DNA of 6,919 nucleotides from Pseudomonadota bacterium (GCA_023427355.1 JAEZBK010000246.1:1-6919), one strand, 5' to 3'; numbered from the stretch's first letter, positions 1 through 6,489 are shown. The notes: a model not told the origin generated them from the sequence alone. A program made the numbers and translations.

Positions 1-453
1 CGCCAGCATGGCGCGGGCAAACTCGCTGCCCGACAACGTGGTCGCCACCTGGTCGCGCTGCGCCACCAGATCCGTTGCCGCCAGCGCCGCCGCCACCGCA
101 TCCACCATCGCCTGCGGCATCGGTCCCGTCGCCGGCAGGTGCGGCGTCAGCCCCAGCGCCACCAGCCGCTTCACCGGCAAGGGCCATTCCAGCCGTGGCG
201 ATTGCGGCAGGTAGGCCCGCCGCCGCGCCAGTTCCACCGCCGGAACCGACAACACCCTGTGCGCATCCAGCATCACCTGCCCGCCATCGGGTCGCACCAG
301 TCCGGCCAGCGCCGCCAGCAGCGTGGACTTGCCCGCACCATTGGGACCGATCACCGCCACGAACTCGCCCGCATGCAGTTGCAGCGAGACAGCGTCCAGC
401 ACCGCGCGCCCACCCCGGCGCACCGTCACCTGTTCGGCTGCCAGCAAGGTCAT
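1..453 (-). CDS. btuD: Cobalamin ABC transporter ATP-binding protein BtuD (3' end cut by window edge)
   Basis: This is the ATPase subunit of the vitamin B12 importer, which powers transport through BtuC at the inner membrane. The frame is open for 151 codons from ATG 453 to the window edge, so roughly the C-terminal 40% is missing. Visible motifs are Walker [10 protein letters not shown] (about residues 36-44), a Q-loop in YLPQ (Gln84) and the ABC signature LSGSE (140-144), which has Ser where LSGGE/LSGGQ is usual. Walker B and the H-loop lie outside the window. The start is 13 nt beyond the btuC stop, with a GAGG about 11 nt upstream; an ATG at 470 stops after six codons. The family is certain from the motifs. 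The B12 assignment rests on position after btuB, btuF and btuC under a cobalamin riboswitch, since the ATPase sequence alone could equally be a heme or siderophore type. Confidence 0.9.
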   Translation of the reverse strand, partial: MTLLAAEQVTVRRGGRAVLDAVSLQLHAGEFVAVIGPNGAGKSTLLAALAGLVRPDGGQVMLDAHRVLSVPAVELARRRAYLPQSPRLEWPLPVKRLVALGLTPHLPATGPMPQAMVDAVAAALAATDLVAQRDQVATTLSGSEFARAMLA

Positions 454-466
454 GGCCCCATCGTCC

Positions 467-1441
467 TCATGGCAACGTCCTTTTGATGCGCAGCACCAGC
501 CAGAAGAAGAAGGGCGTGCCCAGGAGCGAGGTGAACACGCCCAGCCGCAATTCCGGATTGGTGTGCACCAGCCGCGCGGCGATATCCGCACACAGCAACA
601 GCACCGCGCCCGCCAGCGCGGCCGGCAACAGCACCCGGCGCGGGGAATACCCCACGAAGGGCCGCACCAGGGGCGGCGCCACCAGGCCGATGAAGCCGAT
701 CGCGCCGGTGACCGCCGTGATCGCGCCGACCGACAGCGCCACGCCGCCCACCGTCAGCGCGGTCAGCCGCAACAGGCTGATGCCCAGGCTCTGCGCCTGC
801 GCCTCGCCCAGCGACAGCGCATCCAGCCCGCGCCCGGTCAGGGCCAGCAGCACCGCGCCCACCGTCACGAAGGGCAACACCAGCAGGACCTGGCTCCAGC
901 TCTTGTCGGCCAGCGACCCCAGCAGCCAGGTCATGATCTCGTAGGCCGCATAGGGATTGGGCGCGAAGTTCAAGGCCAGCGCGATGCCCGCCGCCGTCAG
1001 GCTCGACACCGCCGCGCCCGCCAGCACCAGCGACACCGTGCTGCCACGCCCAAGCGCAAATGTCAGCGCACAGGCGCAAAGTCCGCCCATCATGCCCATC
1101 AGCGGACCGGCCGCGGGCGACAGCGTCACCAGTCCGAAATAGATCGCGATCACCGCGCCCAGCGCCGCGCCGGACGAGACGCCCAGCAATGCCGGTTCCG
1201 CCAGCGGATTGCGCGTGAAGCCCTGCAGCACCGCGCCCGCCAACCCCAGCGTGGCCCCCGCCATCAGCGCCAGCACGCTGCGCGGCAGGCGGATCTCGCG
1301 CAGGATCAGCGCCGCCATGCTGCCCGGATCGTTCACCAGATCGAGCAGGCGCGCGGGCGGCAGCCACACCCGCCCCGCCAGCAGCGACGCGCAAAAGGCC
1401 AGCACCCCCAGCAGCACAAGAAGAAGCGTCAGCGGCCTCAT
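467..1441 (-). CDS. btuC: Cobalamin ABC transporter permease BtuC (FecCD family)
   Basis: This inner-membrane permease would form the channel that passes corrinoid from BtuF to the cytoplasm. It has 324 residues, the normal length for the FecCD/BtuC family, and is strongly hydrophobic throughout, consistent with about ten membrane helices. Family motifs are LREIRLPR (47-54), [19 protein letters not shown] (69-87), MTWLLGSL (170-177), the cytoplasmic EAQAQSLG loop (213-220, the likely BtuD contact) and [12 protein letters not shown] (249-260). The last usually reads APH; here His is replaced by Pro257. A late LADIxAR-like stretch (CADIAAR, 284-290) and [15 protein letters not shown] (301-315) also fit the family. 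Its ATG overlaps the btuF stop as ATGA, indicating translational coupling. Specificity for B12 comes from operon context and the riboswitch. Confidence 0.93.
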   Translation of the reverse strand: MRPLTLLLVLLGVLAFCASLLAGRVWLPPARLLDLVNDPGSMAALILREIRLPRSVLALMAGATLGLAGAVLQGFTRNPLAEPALLGVSSGAALGAVIAIYFGLVTLSPAAGPLMGMMGGLCACALTFALGRGSTVSLVLAGAAVSSLTAAGIALALNFAPNPYAAYEIMTWLLGSLADKSWSQVLLVLPFVTVGAVLLALTGRGLDALSLGEAQAQSLGISLLRLTALTVGGVALSVGAITAVTGAIGFIGLVAPPLVRPFVGYSPRRVLLPAALAGAVLLLCADIAARLVHTNPELRLGVFTSLLGTPFFFWLVLRIKRTLP

Positions 1442-2307
1442 CGCGCCACCGCCTGCTTCAGGTCGGCCTGCAACCGGCGCGCCGCCGCCGCCACCTGCGG
1501 CACGCCGCAGCCATAGAAGCTGGAATAGGAAACCCGCGCGAACCGCGCCTTGAGCGCCGGATGGTCATTCTGGTCGGCGCGCAGCGTCGCCAGCCCGGCA
1601 TAGGTGTCGGCAAACAGCAGCGCCTGCGGCCGGCCCGCCACCAGCGCCTCGACGTCATAATACCCATCGCCTTGCGCGATGCTGCGCGCGCCCACGGCCG
1701 CCAGCACCTGCCCGAAAAGCCCGCCCTGCCCCGGCACATAGCCACCGGTGCCCCATTCGGCGACACGGATGGGCATTGCGGGACGGCCGTCACGCAGCGC
1801 GCGCAGATCTTCGCGCATATGCGCCACCAGCACCTCGCCGCGCGCCTGCGCTCCCACCGCCTTCGCCACCAGCCGCGTCACATCGGCGATCTGGTCGAAA
1901 TTTTCCGCCAGCGGCACTTCCACGATGCGCGCGCCGCTGCGCTCCAGCAGATGCCGCGTCAACACCGGCAGGAATGGCCCGGTCAGCACCATGTCGGGCC
2001 GGGCCGCCAGCACTTCTTCCGCCGAACCGCGATTGATGGGAATGCGCGCGGCCTGCGGCCACATCCGCACCGGCACCGGCTCGCGCGCCATGAAGGTCAG
2101 GGATGCGATGCGCCGCTCCGGCACCAAGGCCAGCAGCAGCTGATCCGTGCAGATATTCAGCGACATGATGCGCCTGGGTGCGCCTTCCGCCCGTGCGCCT
2201 TGCGCACGCGGGGCAGAAGGCGGCACCTGCGCCGCAGACGGCAGGGGGGCGGCGCACAGCACCGCCCCCACCATCATCGCCTTACAGCCTTGCTTCCACG
2301 CCGACAT
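1438..2307 (-). CDS. btuF: Periplasmic cobalamin-binding protein BtuF
   Basis: This periplasmic binding protein would capture corrinoid and deliver it to BtuC/BtuD. From ATG 2307 it has 289 residues. The N-terminus reads as a signal peptide (MSAWKQGCKA followed by a hydrophobic run, likely cut after PSAA near residue 26). The mature part starts with a low-complexity Ala/Pro/Arg linker, then RIMSLNICTDQLLLAL (46-61), the SLNxCTDQ-type start seen in cobalamin/helical-backbone binding proteins. GSAEEVLAARPDMVL (94-108) and WGTGGYVPGQGGLFGQVLAAVGA (185-207) also fit the family. I chose 2307 because it gives a basic n-region and has GGAG 10 nt upstream; it overlaps the end of btuB by 26 nt. ATG 2277 (or 2274), just past the btuB stop with AAGG upstream, is the alternative but leaves only about 16 residues of signal peptide. 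It ends in an ATGA overlap with btuC. Confidence 0.9.
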   Translation of the reverse strand: MSAWKQGCKAMMVGAVLCAAPLPSAAQVPPSAPRAQGARAEGAPRRIMSLNICTDQLLLALVPERRIASLTFMAREPVPVRMWPQAARIPINRGSAEEVLAARPDMVLTGPFLPVLTRHLLERSGARIVEVPLAENFDQIADVTRLVAKAVGAQARGEVLVAHMREDLRALRDGRPAMPIRVAEWGTGGYVPGQGGLFGQVLAAVGARSIAQGDGYYDVEALVAGRPQALLFADTYAGLATLRADQNDHPALKARFARVSYSSFYGCGVPQVAAAARRLQADLKQAVAR

Positions 2308-4141
2308 AGAAGGCCCGCTCCGCGCCCAGGAATCCGACAGGGTTCTGCCAGGACTCATCGAACAGGTTATCGCCCCGCGCGAACAGGGTGAACATCTGTG
2401 TCGCCCGCCAGCGGGCCGCCACATTCACCGTGACATAGCCTTGCGTCTTCAGGCGCGGCACCGAGAAATCGCGGCTGCCATCGAACCACGGCCCCACATA
2501 CAGCGCCGTCACGCTCACATCGGCATCGGGGCGGAACTGCCATCCGCCCGTCAGGCTGGCCTTGTGCGCCGGGCGGCGGATCAGTTGCAGGCCCGTGGCC
2601 CGGTCCTGCACCTCGGTGAAGGTATAGTCGGCGCGCAACGACACATCGTCCAAGGGCTTCCACGCCGCAAAGGCTTCCAGTCCTTGTGTCCGCGCCCGGC
2701 CGATATTGATGACGGTCGTGAAGGTGACCGGATCGGTGGCGATCAGGTTCCGGATGCTGTTGTGGAACCAGGTCGCGCCAAGCGTCACGTCCCACACCCC
2801 GCCCTCGATGCCCGCCTCATAGCCCGTGCTGGTCTCGGGCTTCAGGTTGGGATTGGCGAAGAAGAAGAACGCCGGATAGGAATGATAGAGCTGGTCCAGC
2901 GACGGCGCCTTGAAGCCGGTGCCCACGCTGCCCTTCAGGCTGAAGCCGCTATCGCCCAGCGCCAGGCGCGGCGCGATGCGCCAGGTCAGGCGATCGCCGA
3001 ACTGGCTGTTATCGTCATAGCGCAGGCTGCCGCTGACCGTGGCGAAACCGAAATCGGAATTGATCTCGGCAAAACCCGCATGGGTGGTGTAACCGGCGCT
3101 GAGCGGGATATGCACCGCATCGCGCGCCGTCTCCGCACCCAGCACCAGCACATGGCCGTCTGCCAGCGGCACCGTTCCCAGCCAGTCCAGTTTCACCCGA
3201 TCGCCCGATGCGGCGAAGGGGCCATTGTCGGGATCGCTGGTGCGGTTCTGGTTGCTGCCATAGGCCAGGCCCAGCGTCTGGTCGAGCCAGCCCAGCGTCC
3301 AGTTCGCCGTGGCGCGCGCCTGCCAGGTCTGCCCGTGGATGCGCGTCTGCAAGGCCGATGGCAAGACGGCAAACAGGAAGGGATCGAACGCGTCGCCCGT
3401 GACCTTGCTCAGGCTCTGCGACCAGCGCGCCGTCAGGCCCAGCGACAGGTCGTCGGTCACGTCAATGCCCACCTTCGTGCTGGCCGTCACATTGTCGAAG
3501 ACATCCGGATTGCGCGCCTGCCCCGGCGGCAGGAGCGTGAGCGGCGTCACCGGCGTCGCCCCGGCCCGCACATGCTCCAGCGTGGCGCGATAGGACACGC
3601 GCCCCTGCGCGCCGCTGAGCGAGGCGAACTGGTTGACGCTGTCGAAGCTGCCCGCCTCCACGCGCCCGCGCAGCGTCAGCGGCCCCTCCCCGGCCCTGGT
3701 GATGATGTTCACCACCCCGCCAATGGCGTCGGAGCCATACAGCCCCGATTGCGGCCCGCGCAGCACCTCGACGCGCGCAATGTCGCCCGCCAGGAATTTG
3801 CCCAGGTCCGTGGCGCCCGACGGCGTCGAGGTGTCGGCAATATCGATCCCGTCCAGCAGGATCTTGGTGTGGTTGGAATTGGTGCCGCGCAGGAACAGCG
3901 AGGTCTGCCCGCCCAGGCCGCCGGTGCGCACAAGATTCAGCCCCGGCACGGCCGACAGGATATCGGGCAGCGAGCGCAGCTGGCGCGCCGCGATTTCCTC
4001 TTCGCCGATCACGCTGATGCTGCCGGCCACCGTGTCCAGCGGCTGCACAAGGCGCGTCGCCGTCACCACCGAGATTTCCTGCGCCATGACAGGCGACAGG
4101 CACAGCGCGATGGCCGTAGAGGTACAAAGAACAGATTTCAC
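2282..4141 (-). CDS. btuB: TonB-dependent vitamin B12 outer-membrane receptor BtuB
   Basis: This is the outer-membrane receptor that imports cobalamin using TonB energy. It has 619 residues, close to E. coli BtuB (about 614). It starts with a signal peptide (hydrophobic stretch to about Ala20, then QEIS) and a likely TonB box around EISVVTATRL (22-31). The plug domain follows: SLPDILSAVPGLNLVRTGG (57-75), SLFLRGTNSNHTKILLDG (81-98) and VEVLRGPQSGLYGSDAIGG (124-142). The rest is a 22-strand-type barrel with NPNLKPETSTGYEAG-like repeats, DNLFDESW near the end, and a final strand ending FYVGVEARL. The last residue is Leu rather than the usual Phe. The GTG at 4141 is preferred because GGAG lies 8 nt upstream and the signal peptide follows at once. 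The frame stays open for 88 codons upstream, but that stretch is riboswitch and leader RNA. The riboswitch supports B12 rather than siderophore specificity. Confidence 0.93.
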   Translation of the reverse strand: MKSVLCTSTAIALCLSPVMAQEISVVTATRLVQPLDTVAGSISVIGEEEIAARQLRSLPDILSAVPGLNLVRTGGLGGQTSLFLRGTNSNHTKILLDGIDIADTSTPSGATDLGKFLAGDIARVEVLRGPQSGLYGSDAIGGVVNIITRAGEGPLTLRGRVEAGSFDSVNQFASLSGAQGRVSYRATLEHVRAGATPVTPLTLLPPGQARNPDVFDNVTASTKVGIDVTDDLSLGLTARWSQSLSKVTGDAFDPFLFAVLPSALQTRIHGQTWQARATANWTLGWLDQTLGLAYGSNQNRTSDPDNGPFAASGDRVKLDWLGTVPLADGHVLVLGAETARDAVHIPLSAGYTTHAGFAEINSDFGFATVSGSLRYDDNSQFGDRLTWRIAPRLALGDSGFSLKGSVGTGFKAPSLDQLYHSYPAFFFFANPNLKPETSTGYEAGIEGGVWDVTLGATWFHNSIRNLIATDPVTFTTVINIGRARTQGLEAFAAWKPLDDVSLRADYTFTEVQDRATGLQLIRRPAHKASLTGGWQFRPDADVSVTALYVGPWFDGSRDFSVPRLKTQGYVTVNVAARWRATQMFTLFARGDNLFDESWQNPVGFLGAERAFYVGVEARL

Positions 4142-4194
4142 GTTGCAGTCTCCAAATACGGAAGACGCCACGGATTCATCTCGGGAAAGGTCAT
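4138..4194 (-). CDS. Possible 18-codon leader ORF overlapping the btuB start
   Basis: A short frame runs from ATG 4194 to a TGA at 4140-4138 and encodes MTFPEMNPWRLPYLETAT. Its stop overlaps the btuB start codon as GTGA, the layout seen in translationally coupled gene pairs. A purine-rich GGGGGA sits only 2 nt upstream of its ATG, a poor spacing; an internal ATG at codon 6 is another option. It lies between the cobalamin riboswitch and btuB. There is no recognisable domain, and a frame of this size can arise by chance. If translated, it could carry ribosomes to the weak GTG start of btuB or disrupt the hairpin over the btuB Shine-Dalgarno sequence. This is inference from layout only. Confidence 0.25.
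   Translation of the reverse strand: MTFPEMNPWRLPYLETAT
4148..4166 (-). promoter_or_regulatory. btuB Shine-Dalgarno within a possible sequestering hairpin
   Basis: On the minus strand GTCTTCC, a 6-nt loop GTATTT and GGAGAC can pair as a 6-bp stem with one bulged T. The 3' arm contains the GGAG (4153-4150) that is the best ribosome-binding site for the btuB GTG, 8 nt from the start. The site fixes the choice of GTG 4141 as start. The hairpin would hide it, so it is a candidate part of a translational expression platform. I could not identify the alternative pairing that would link it to the riboswitch. Confidence 0.35.
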
Positions 4195-4283
4195 GGTCCC
4201 CCGCGGCGCGCTTCCAGCTTTGTCGCCGCTGCGGTTTACCCCGCTGCACCCCGCACACCCCGGCAGGATACAAGACGACGGCG

Positions 4284-4422
4284 CGAGGCAGGTTTCCTGG
4301 CTCCCGGGTCGCCGCCTGCGCCCGCCTTCCCAGGTTCCCCCAGTGGCACGTGGACGAAAGCTCGCCGGTTACAGTTGCGGGGGCAGCTGGAGCATCACAC
4401 TCCATTCCCTACACCTTGCACC
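4284..4422 (-). promoter_or_regulatory. Cobalamin (B12) riboswitch aptamer upstream of btuB
   Basis: Read on the minus strand, the classic cobalamin riboswitch blocks occur in the right order. First is a GGGAATGG segment (about 4411-4402). Then comes GCTGCCCCCGCAACTGTAA (4387-4369), then GTGCCACTG and GGGAACCTGGGAAGG (about 4349-4325). Last is the B12 box GCCAGGAAACCTGCC (4301-4287). Binding of adenosylcobalamin or a related corrinoid is known to lower expression of downstream uptake genes in this RNA family. Here those genes are btuBFCD. The outer limits are approximate. The 140 nt between the B12 box and btuB contain no stem followed by a U-run, so control of translation initiation seems more likely than intrinsic termination. 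Confidence 0.96.
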
Positions 4423-4430
4423 TGCGCCCG

Positions 4431-4459
4431 GCATTAGGCCCATGGCGCGCGCCGGTCAA
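4431..4459 (-). promoter_or_regulatory. Candidate promoter for the btuB operon
   Basis: On the minus strand TTGACC (4459-4454) is a near-consensus -35. It is followed either by TAATGC after 17 nt (4436-4431) or by CCTAAT after 15 nt (4438-4433). Transcription would begin near 4424, immediately before the riboswitch aptamer, where a promoter is expected. The -10 match is weak in both readings. The spacer contains the 10-bp palindrome GGCGCGCGCC (4444-4453), which may be only a GC-rich coincidence. Confidence 0.4.
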
Positions 4460-4498
4460 GCCGGGTTAGTCTTGGCCTGCCTGCCCAGGAGCCCCGCC

Positions 4499-5155
4499 AT
4501 GACCCTCGCCATCAACGACATCGCCCCCGACTTCACCGCACAGACGACCGAAGGCACGATCCGTTTCCATGACTGGATCGGCCAGGACTGGGTGCTGTTC
4601 TTCTCGCATCCCAAGGATTTCACGCCGGTCTGCACGACCGAACTGGGCGCAGTGGCGCGGCTGAAGCCCGAACTGGACAAGCGCGGCGTCAAGGCGCTGG
4701 GCCTGTCGGTGGATCCGGTCGAGAACCATGCCAAATGGGCCGCCGACATCGCCGAGACGCAAGGCATCGGCCCCAACTTCCCCATGATCGGCGACACCGA
4801 CCTGGCCGTCTCCAAGCTCTATGGCATGCTGCCCGCCGACACCGAAGGCACCTCCGATGGCCGCACCCCGGCCAACAACGCGACCGTGCGCAATGTCTTC
4901 ATCATCGGCCCGGACAAGCGCATCAAGCTGATCCTGGTCTATCCCATGACCTGCGGCCGCAATTTCGAGGAGATCATCCGGGTGATCGACTCCCTCCAGC
5001 TCAATGCGAAGCACAAGGTGGCCACGCCCGCCGACTGGAAACAGGGCGGCGACGTCATCATCACCGCCGCCGTCTCGAACGAGGAAGCCGACACGCTCTT
5101 CCCCGGCTACAAGACCATCAAGCCCTACCTGCGCACCACGCCGCAGCCCAAGTAA
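4499..5155 (+). CDS. 1-Cys peroxiredoxin, Prx6 subfamily (AhpC/TSA family)
   Basis: This cytosolic thiol peroxidase would reduce hydrogen peroxide and organic hydroperoxides. It has 218 residues, the usual Prx6-type length (human PRDX6 is about 224). The active site is HPKDFTPVCTTE, with Pro38, Thr42 and peroxidatic Cys45. The conserved Arg is probably Arg131 in RNVFIIGPDKR. The C-terminal extension typical of the subfamily is intact: GRNFEEIIRVIDSLQL (153-168), ATPADWKQGGDVI (175-187) and LFPGYKTIKPYLRTTPQP (200-217). A second cysteine, Cys152, sits in YPMTCGRN where PRDX6 has Thr. The start is supported by AGGAG (4487-4491) 7 nt before the ATG and by the fit of MTLAINDIAPDF to family N-termini. 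The same frame stays open far upstream, but that is antisense to btuB. The gene is divergent from btuB, so its promoter must lie in or near the shared intergenic DNA; I see no clear one. Confidence 0.95.
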   Translation: MTLAINDIAPDFTAQTTEGTIRFHDWIGQDWVLFFSHPKDFTPVCTTELGAVARLKPELDKRGVKALGLSVDPVENHAKWAADIAETQGIGPNFPMIGDTDLAVSKLYGMLPADTEGTSDGRTPANNATVRNVFIIGPDKRIKLILVYPMTCGRNFEEIIRVIDSLQLNAKHKVATPADWKQGGDVIITAAVSNEEADTLFPGYKTIKPYLRTTPQPK

Positions 5156-5171
5156 GTCCGCCGCTATGTGA

Positions 5172-5198
5172 AAAGGCCCGGACCCGCGCCGGGCCTTT
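5172..5198. terminator. Bidirectional intrinsic terminator between convergent genes
   Basis: A perfect 10-bp inverted repeat, AAAGGCCCGG and CCGGGCCTTT, flanks a 7-nt loop. Because it begins with A and ends with T residues it can act in both directions. It lies 17 nt after the peroxiredoxin stop and 6 nt beyond the stop of the minus-strand propeller gene. The minus-strand reading ends in TTTTC and the plus-strand reading in CTTTCGCTTT, so both U-tracts are short. Confidence 0.85.
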
Positions 5199-5203
5199 CG
5201 CTT

Positions 5204-6457
5204 TCAGCGCGTGCCGCCATAGGCGATGCGCCACAGCTTTCCATTCTTGGAATCCACCACCAGCAGCGCGCCGTCATCGGTGATCGCCAGCCCATTGGGC
5301 CGCGCCGCCGCCCTCGGAATGGTCCGGTCATCGGGTGACGGCCCGGCAAAACCCGTGACGAACGGGATCACCTTGCCCGGCGTCCCCTTGGCGTCCATGG
5401 GCAGAAAGACAATGTCGTAACCTTCGTAACCGCCGGGCTTGTTCGGACCGATGCCGCCATGGCGGCTGATGAACAGCCCGCCCCGCCACGGCGCGGGGAA
5501 TTGCGGCGCGTCATAGAACACCATGTCCACCGGCGCCGCCTTGCTCGGCTCGACCACCATGCTCAGCACCGGCGTGTCGGCTTTCTTCCGCGCCGGCATC
5601 TTGCCGTCGCCGCCATAATCGGGCGACTGCAGGCGCAAGTTGCGCCCGCCGTCATAATAGCTATAGGGCCAGCCGAAATCGGTACCGCGCGAAATTCGGT
5701 ACAACGCATCGCCCACCGCCAGCTCCTGCGCCTTGGTGAAATATTGCGGCCAGACCTGCGCTCCGTCATCGCGGTCGTGCAGGATGCCATACAGCGCCTT
5801 CTGCTGTGGCAGCCAGCGGAAAGCCGTCATGTTGCGGATGCCGGTGGCATAATGCTCGCCCTCGCGGAATTGCTGGCCCGGCTTGGTGGCCGAGAAACGC
5901 CAGATGCCCGCGCGATCCGCCAGTTCGGGACACGGATCGGGCCCCGGCGCTGCAGCCAGCCTGCCGCCGATGGCGCAGGCATTGTTGCCGTCACCGCCCA
6001 GCGCCACATACAGGCCGCCGCTTTCATCGAACGCAAGGATGCGGTTGCGGTTGTTGCGGTTCTGCATCCCCTCCACGATCGCCACGGGCGCGGCCTTCGG
6101 CACCAGCCCGTCATCAAGCAGATAGCGCCACACCGTGGTGCCGCTGGCGGCATAGAGCGCGCCATCCTGCACGCGGATGCCGGTGCCGCCCCAGACAGTG
6201 CCGAAGCTGGTCACCTGCTGCGCCTTGTGATCCGGCCCCATGCGCACCGCCCAGATCGCTTGCGGCGTGGCGTTGGTGTTCGTGGTGTTGGTGGAAACAT
6301 AGATATCGCGCCCGCGCACCGCGATATGGCGGGCATTGGTAAGCCCGTCGGCCACCAGCGTGGCGCTGAAACCCGGCGGCAGCGTCAAATCCTGCGCGGC
6401 GGCGAAATCTGCAACAGCGGGGACACACAACAGCGTACAGGCAAGCAGGCGTTTCAT
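5204..6457 (-). CDS. Secreted PQQ-dependent sugar/sorbosone dehydrogenase-like beta-propeller protein
   Basis: This is a probable periplasmic quinoprotein of the soluble glucose/L-sorbosone dehydrogenase superfamily, in which a six-bladed propeller holds PQQ and oxidises a sugar or related alcohol/aldehyde. It has 417 residues. A signal peptide (MKRLL, hydrophobic core, cleavage near FAAA at 18-21) precedes LPPGFSATLVADGL (26-39), a typical opening. Other family features are FDESGGLYVALGGDGNN (143-159), ATGIRNMTAF (204-213, with the RN pair that meets PQQ in relatives), RGTDFGWPYSYYDGG (257-271) and RPNGLAITDDGALLVVDS (386-403). Asn136 stands where relatives have the catalytic-base His, within an NRNNRNR run. 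Cys161 and Cys176 may form a disulfide. The start is ATG 6457, because the Shine-Dalgarno sequence overlaps a GTG six bases earlier. Substrate unknown; a non-enzymatic or altered role is possible given the His change. Confidence 0.85.
   Translation of the reverse strand: MKRLLACTLLCVPAVADFAAAQDLTLPPGFSATLVADGLTNARHIAVRGRDIYVSTNTTNTNATPQAIWAVRMGPDHKAQQVTSFGTVWGGTGIRVQDGALYAASGTTVWRYLLDDGLVPKAAPVAIVEGMQNRNNRNRILAFDESGGLYVALGGDGNNACAIGGRLAAAPGPDPCPELADRAGIWRFSATKPGQQFREGEHYATGIRNMTAFRWLPQQKALYGILHDRDDGAQVWPQYFTKAQELAVGDALYRISRGTDFGWPYSYYDGGRNLRLQSPDYGGDGKMPARKKADTPVLSMVVEPSKAAPVDMVFYDAPQFPAPWRGGLFISRHGGIGPNKPGGYEGYDIVFLPMDAKGTPGKVIPFVTGFAGPSPDDRTIPRAAARPNGLAITDDGALLVVDSKNGKLWRIAYGGTR
6041..6061. 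repeat. Short GCGGTT direct repeat inside the propeller gene
   Basis: The plus strand reads GCGGTT, GCGGTT, GTT, GCGGTT. On the coding strand this is alternating AAC and CGC codons, giving residues 133-139 as NRNNRNR. The repeat covers the place where the family's conserved His is expected, so replication slippage may have reshaped the active-site loop. It is too short to exclude chance. Confidence 0.5.
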
Positions 6458-6462
6458 ACGCA

Positions 6463-6468
6463 CCTCCC
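6463..6468 (-). promoter_or_regulatory. Shine-Dalgarno site that fixes the propeller gene start
   Basis: GGGAGG on the minus strand ends 5 nt before ATG 6457. The in-frame GTG at 6463 directly abuts and overlaps this site, leaving no spacer, so it cannot be the start served by it. The shorter 417-residue product is therefore preferred. Confidence 0.75.
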
Positions 6469-6489
6469 AGACGTCCGTTCAATAGTATT

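Noticed and set aside
450..1394. A second minus-strand frame of over 300 codons in the btuC region
   Set aside because: It is a Gly/Ala/Arg-rich out-of-phase shadow of btuC, whose frame has the full set of permease motifs.
323..1516. A long plus-strand frame opposite btuD/btuC
   Set aside because: The composition is low complexity (Arg, Gln, His, Ala) with no domain. The minus strand carries clear transporter motifs over the same bases.
4142..4405. An 88-codon N-terminal extension of BtuB starting at 4405
   Set aside because: It would translate the cobalamin aptamer itself, has no receptor-like sequence, and would bury the signal peptide that follows GTG 4141.
4444..4453. Palindrome GGCGCGCGCC in the divergent region as a repressor operator
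   Set aside because: Short all-GC palindromes are common in DNA of this composition and there is no second copy nearby; mentioned only as part of the promoter entry.
2147..4498. A very long plus-strand frame running in phase into the peroxiredoxin, suggesting a giant fusion protein
   Set aside because: The extra portion is Arg/His/Gln-rich and antisense to btuB and the riboswitch, as expected from GC-rich codon bias. The peroxiredoxin has its own AGGAG and a family-typical N-terminus at 4499.
6264..6300. A repeat-like TGTTGGTG/GTTGGTG stretch in the propeller gene
   Set aside because: It encodes an Asn/Thr-rich loop (NTTNTNA) and the copies are irregular; ordinary low-complexity coding sequence is enough to explain it.
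6461..6463. GTG as the start of the propeller dehydrogenase
   Set aside because: It overlaps the GGGAGG ribosome-binding site, leaving no spacer; ATG 6457 has correct 5-nt spacing.
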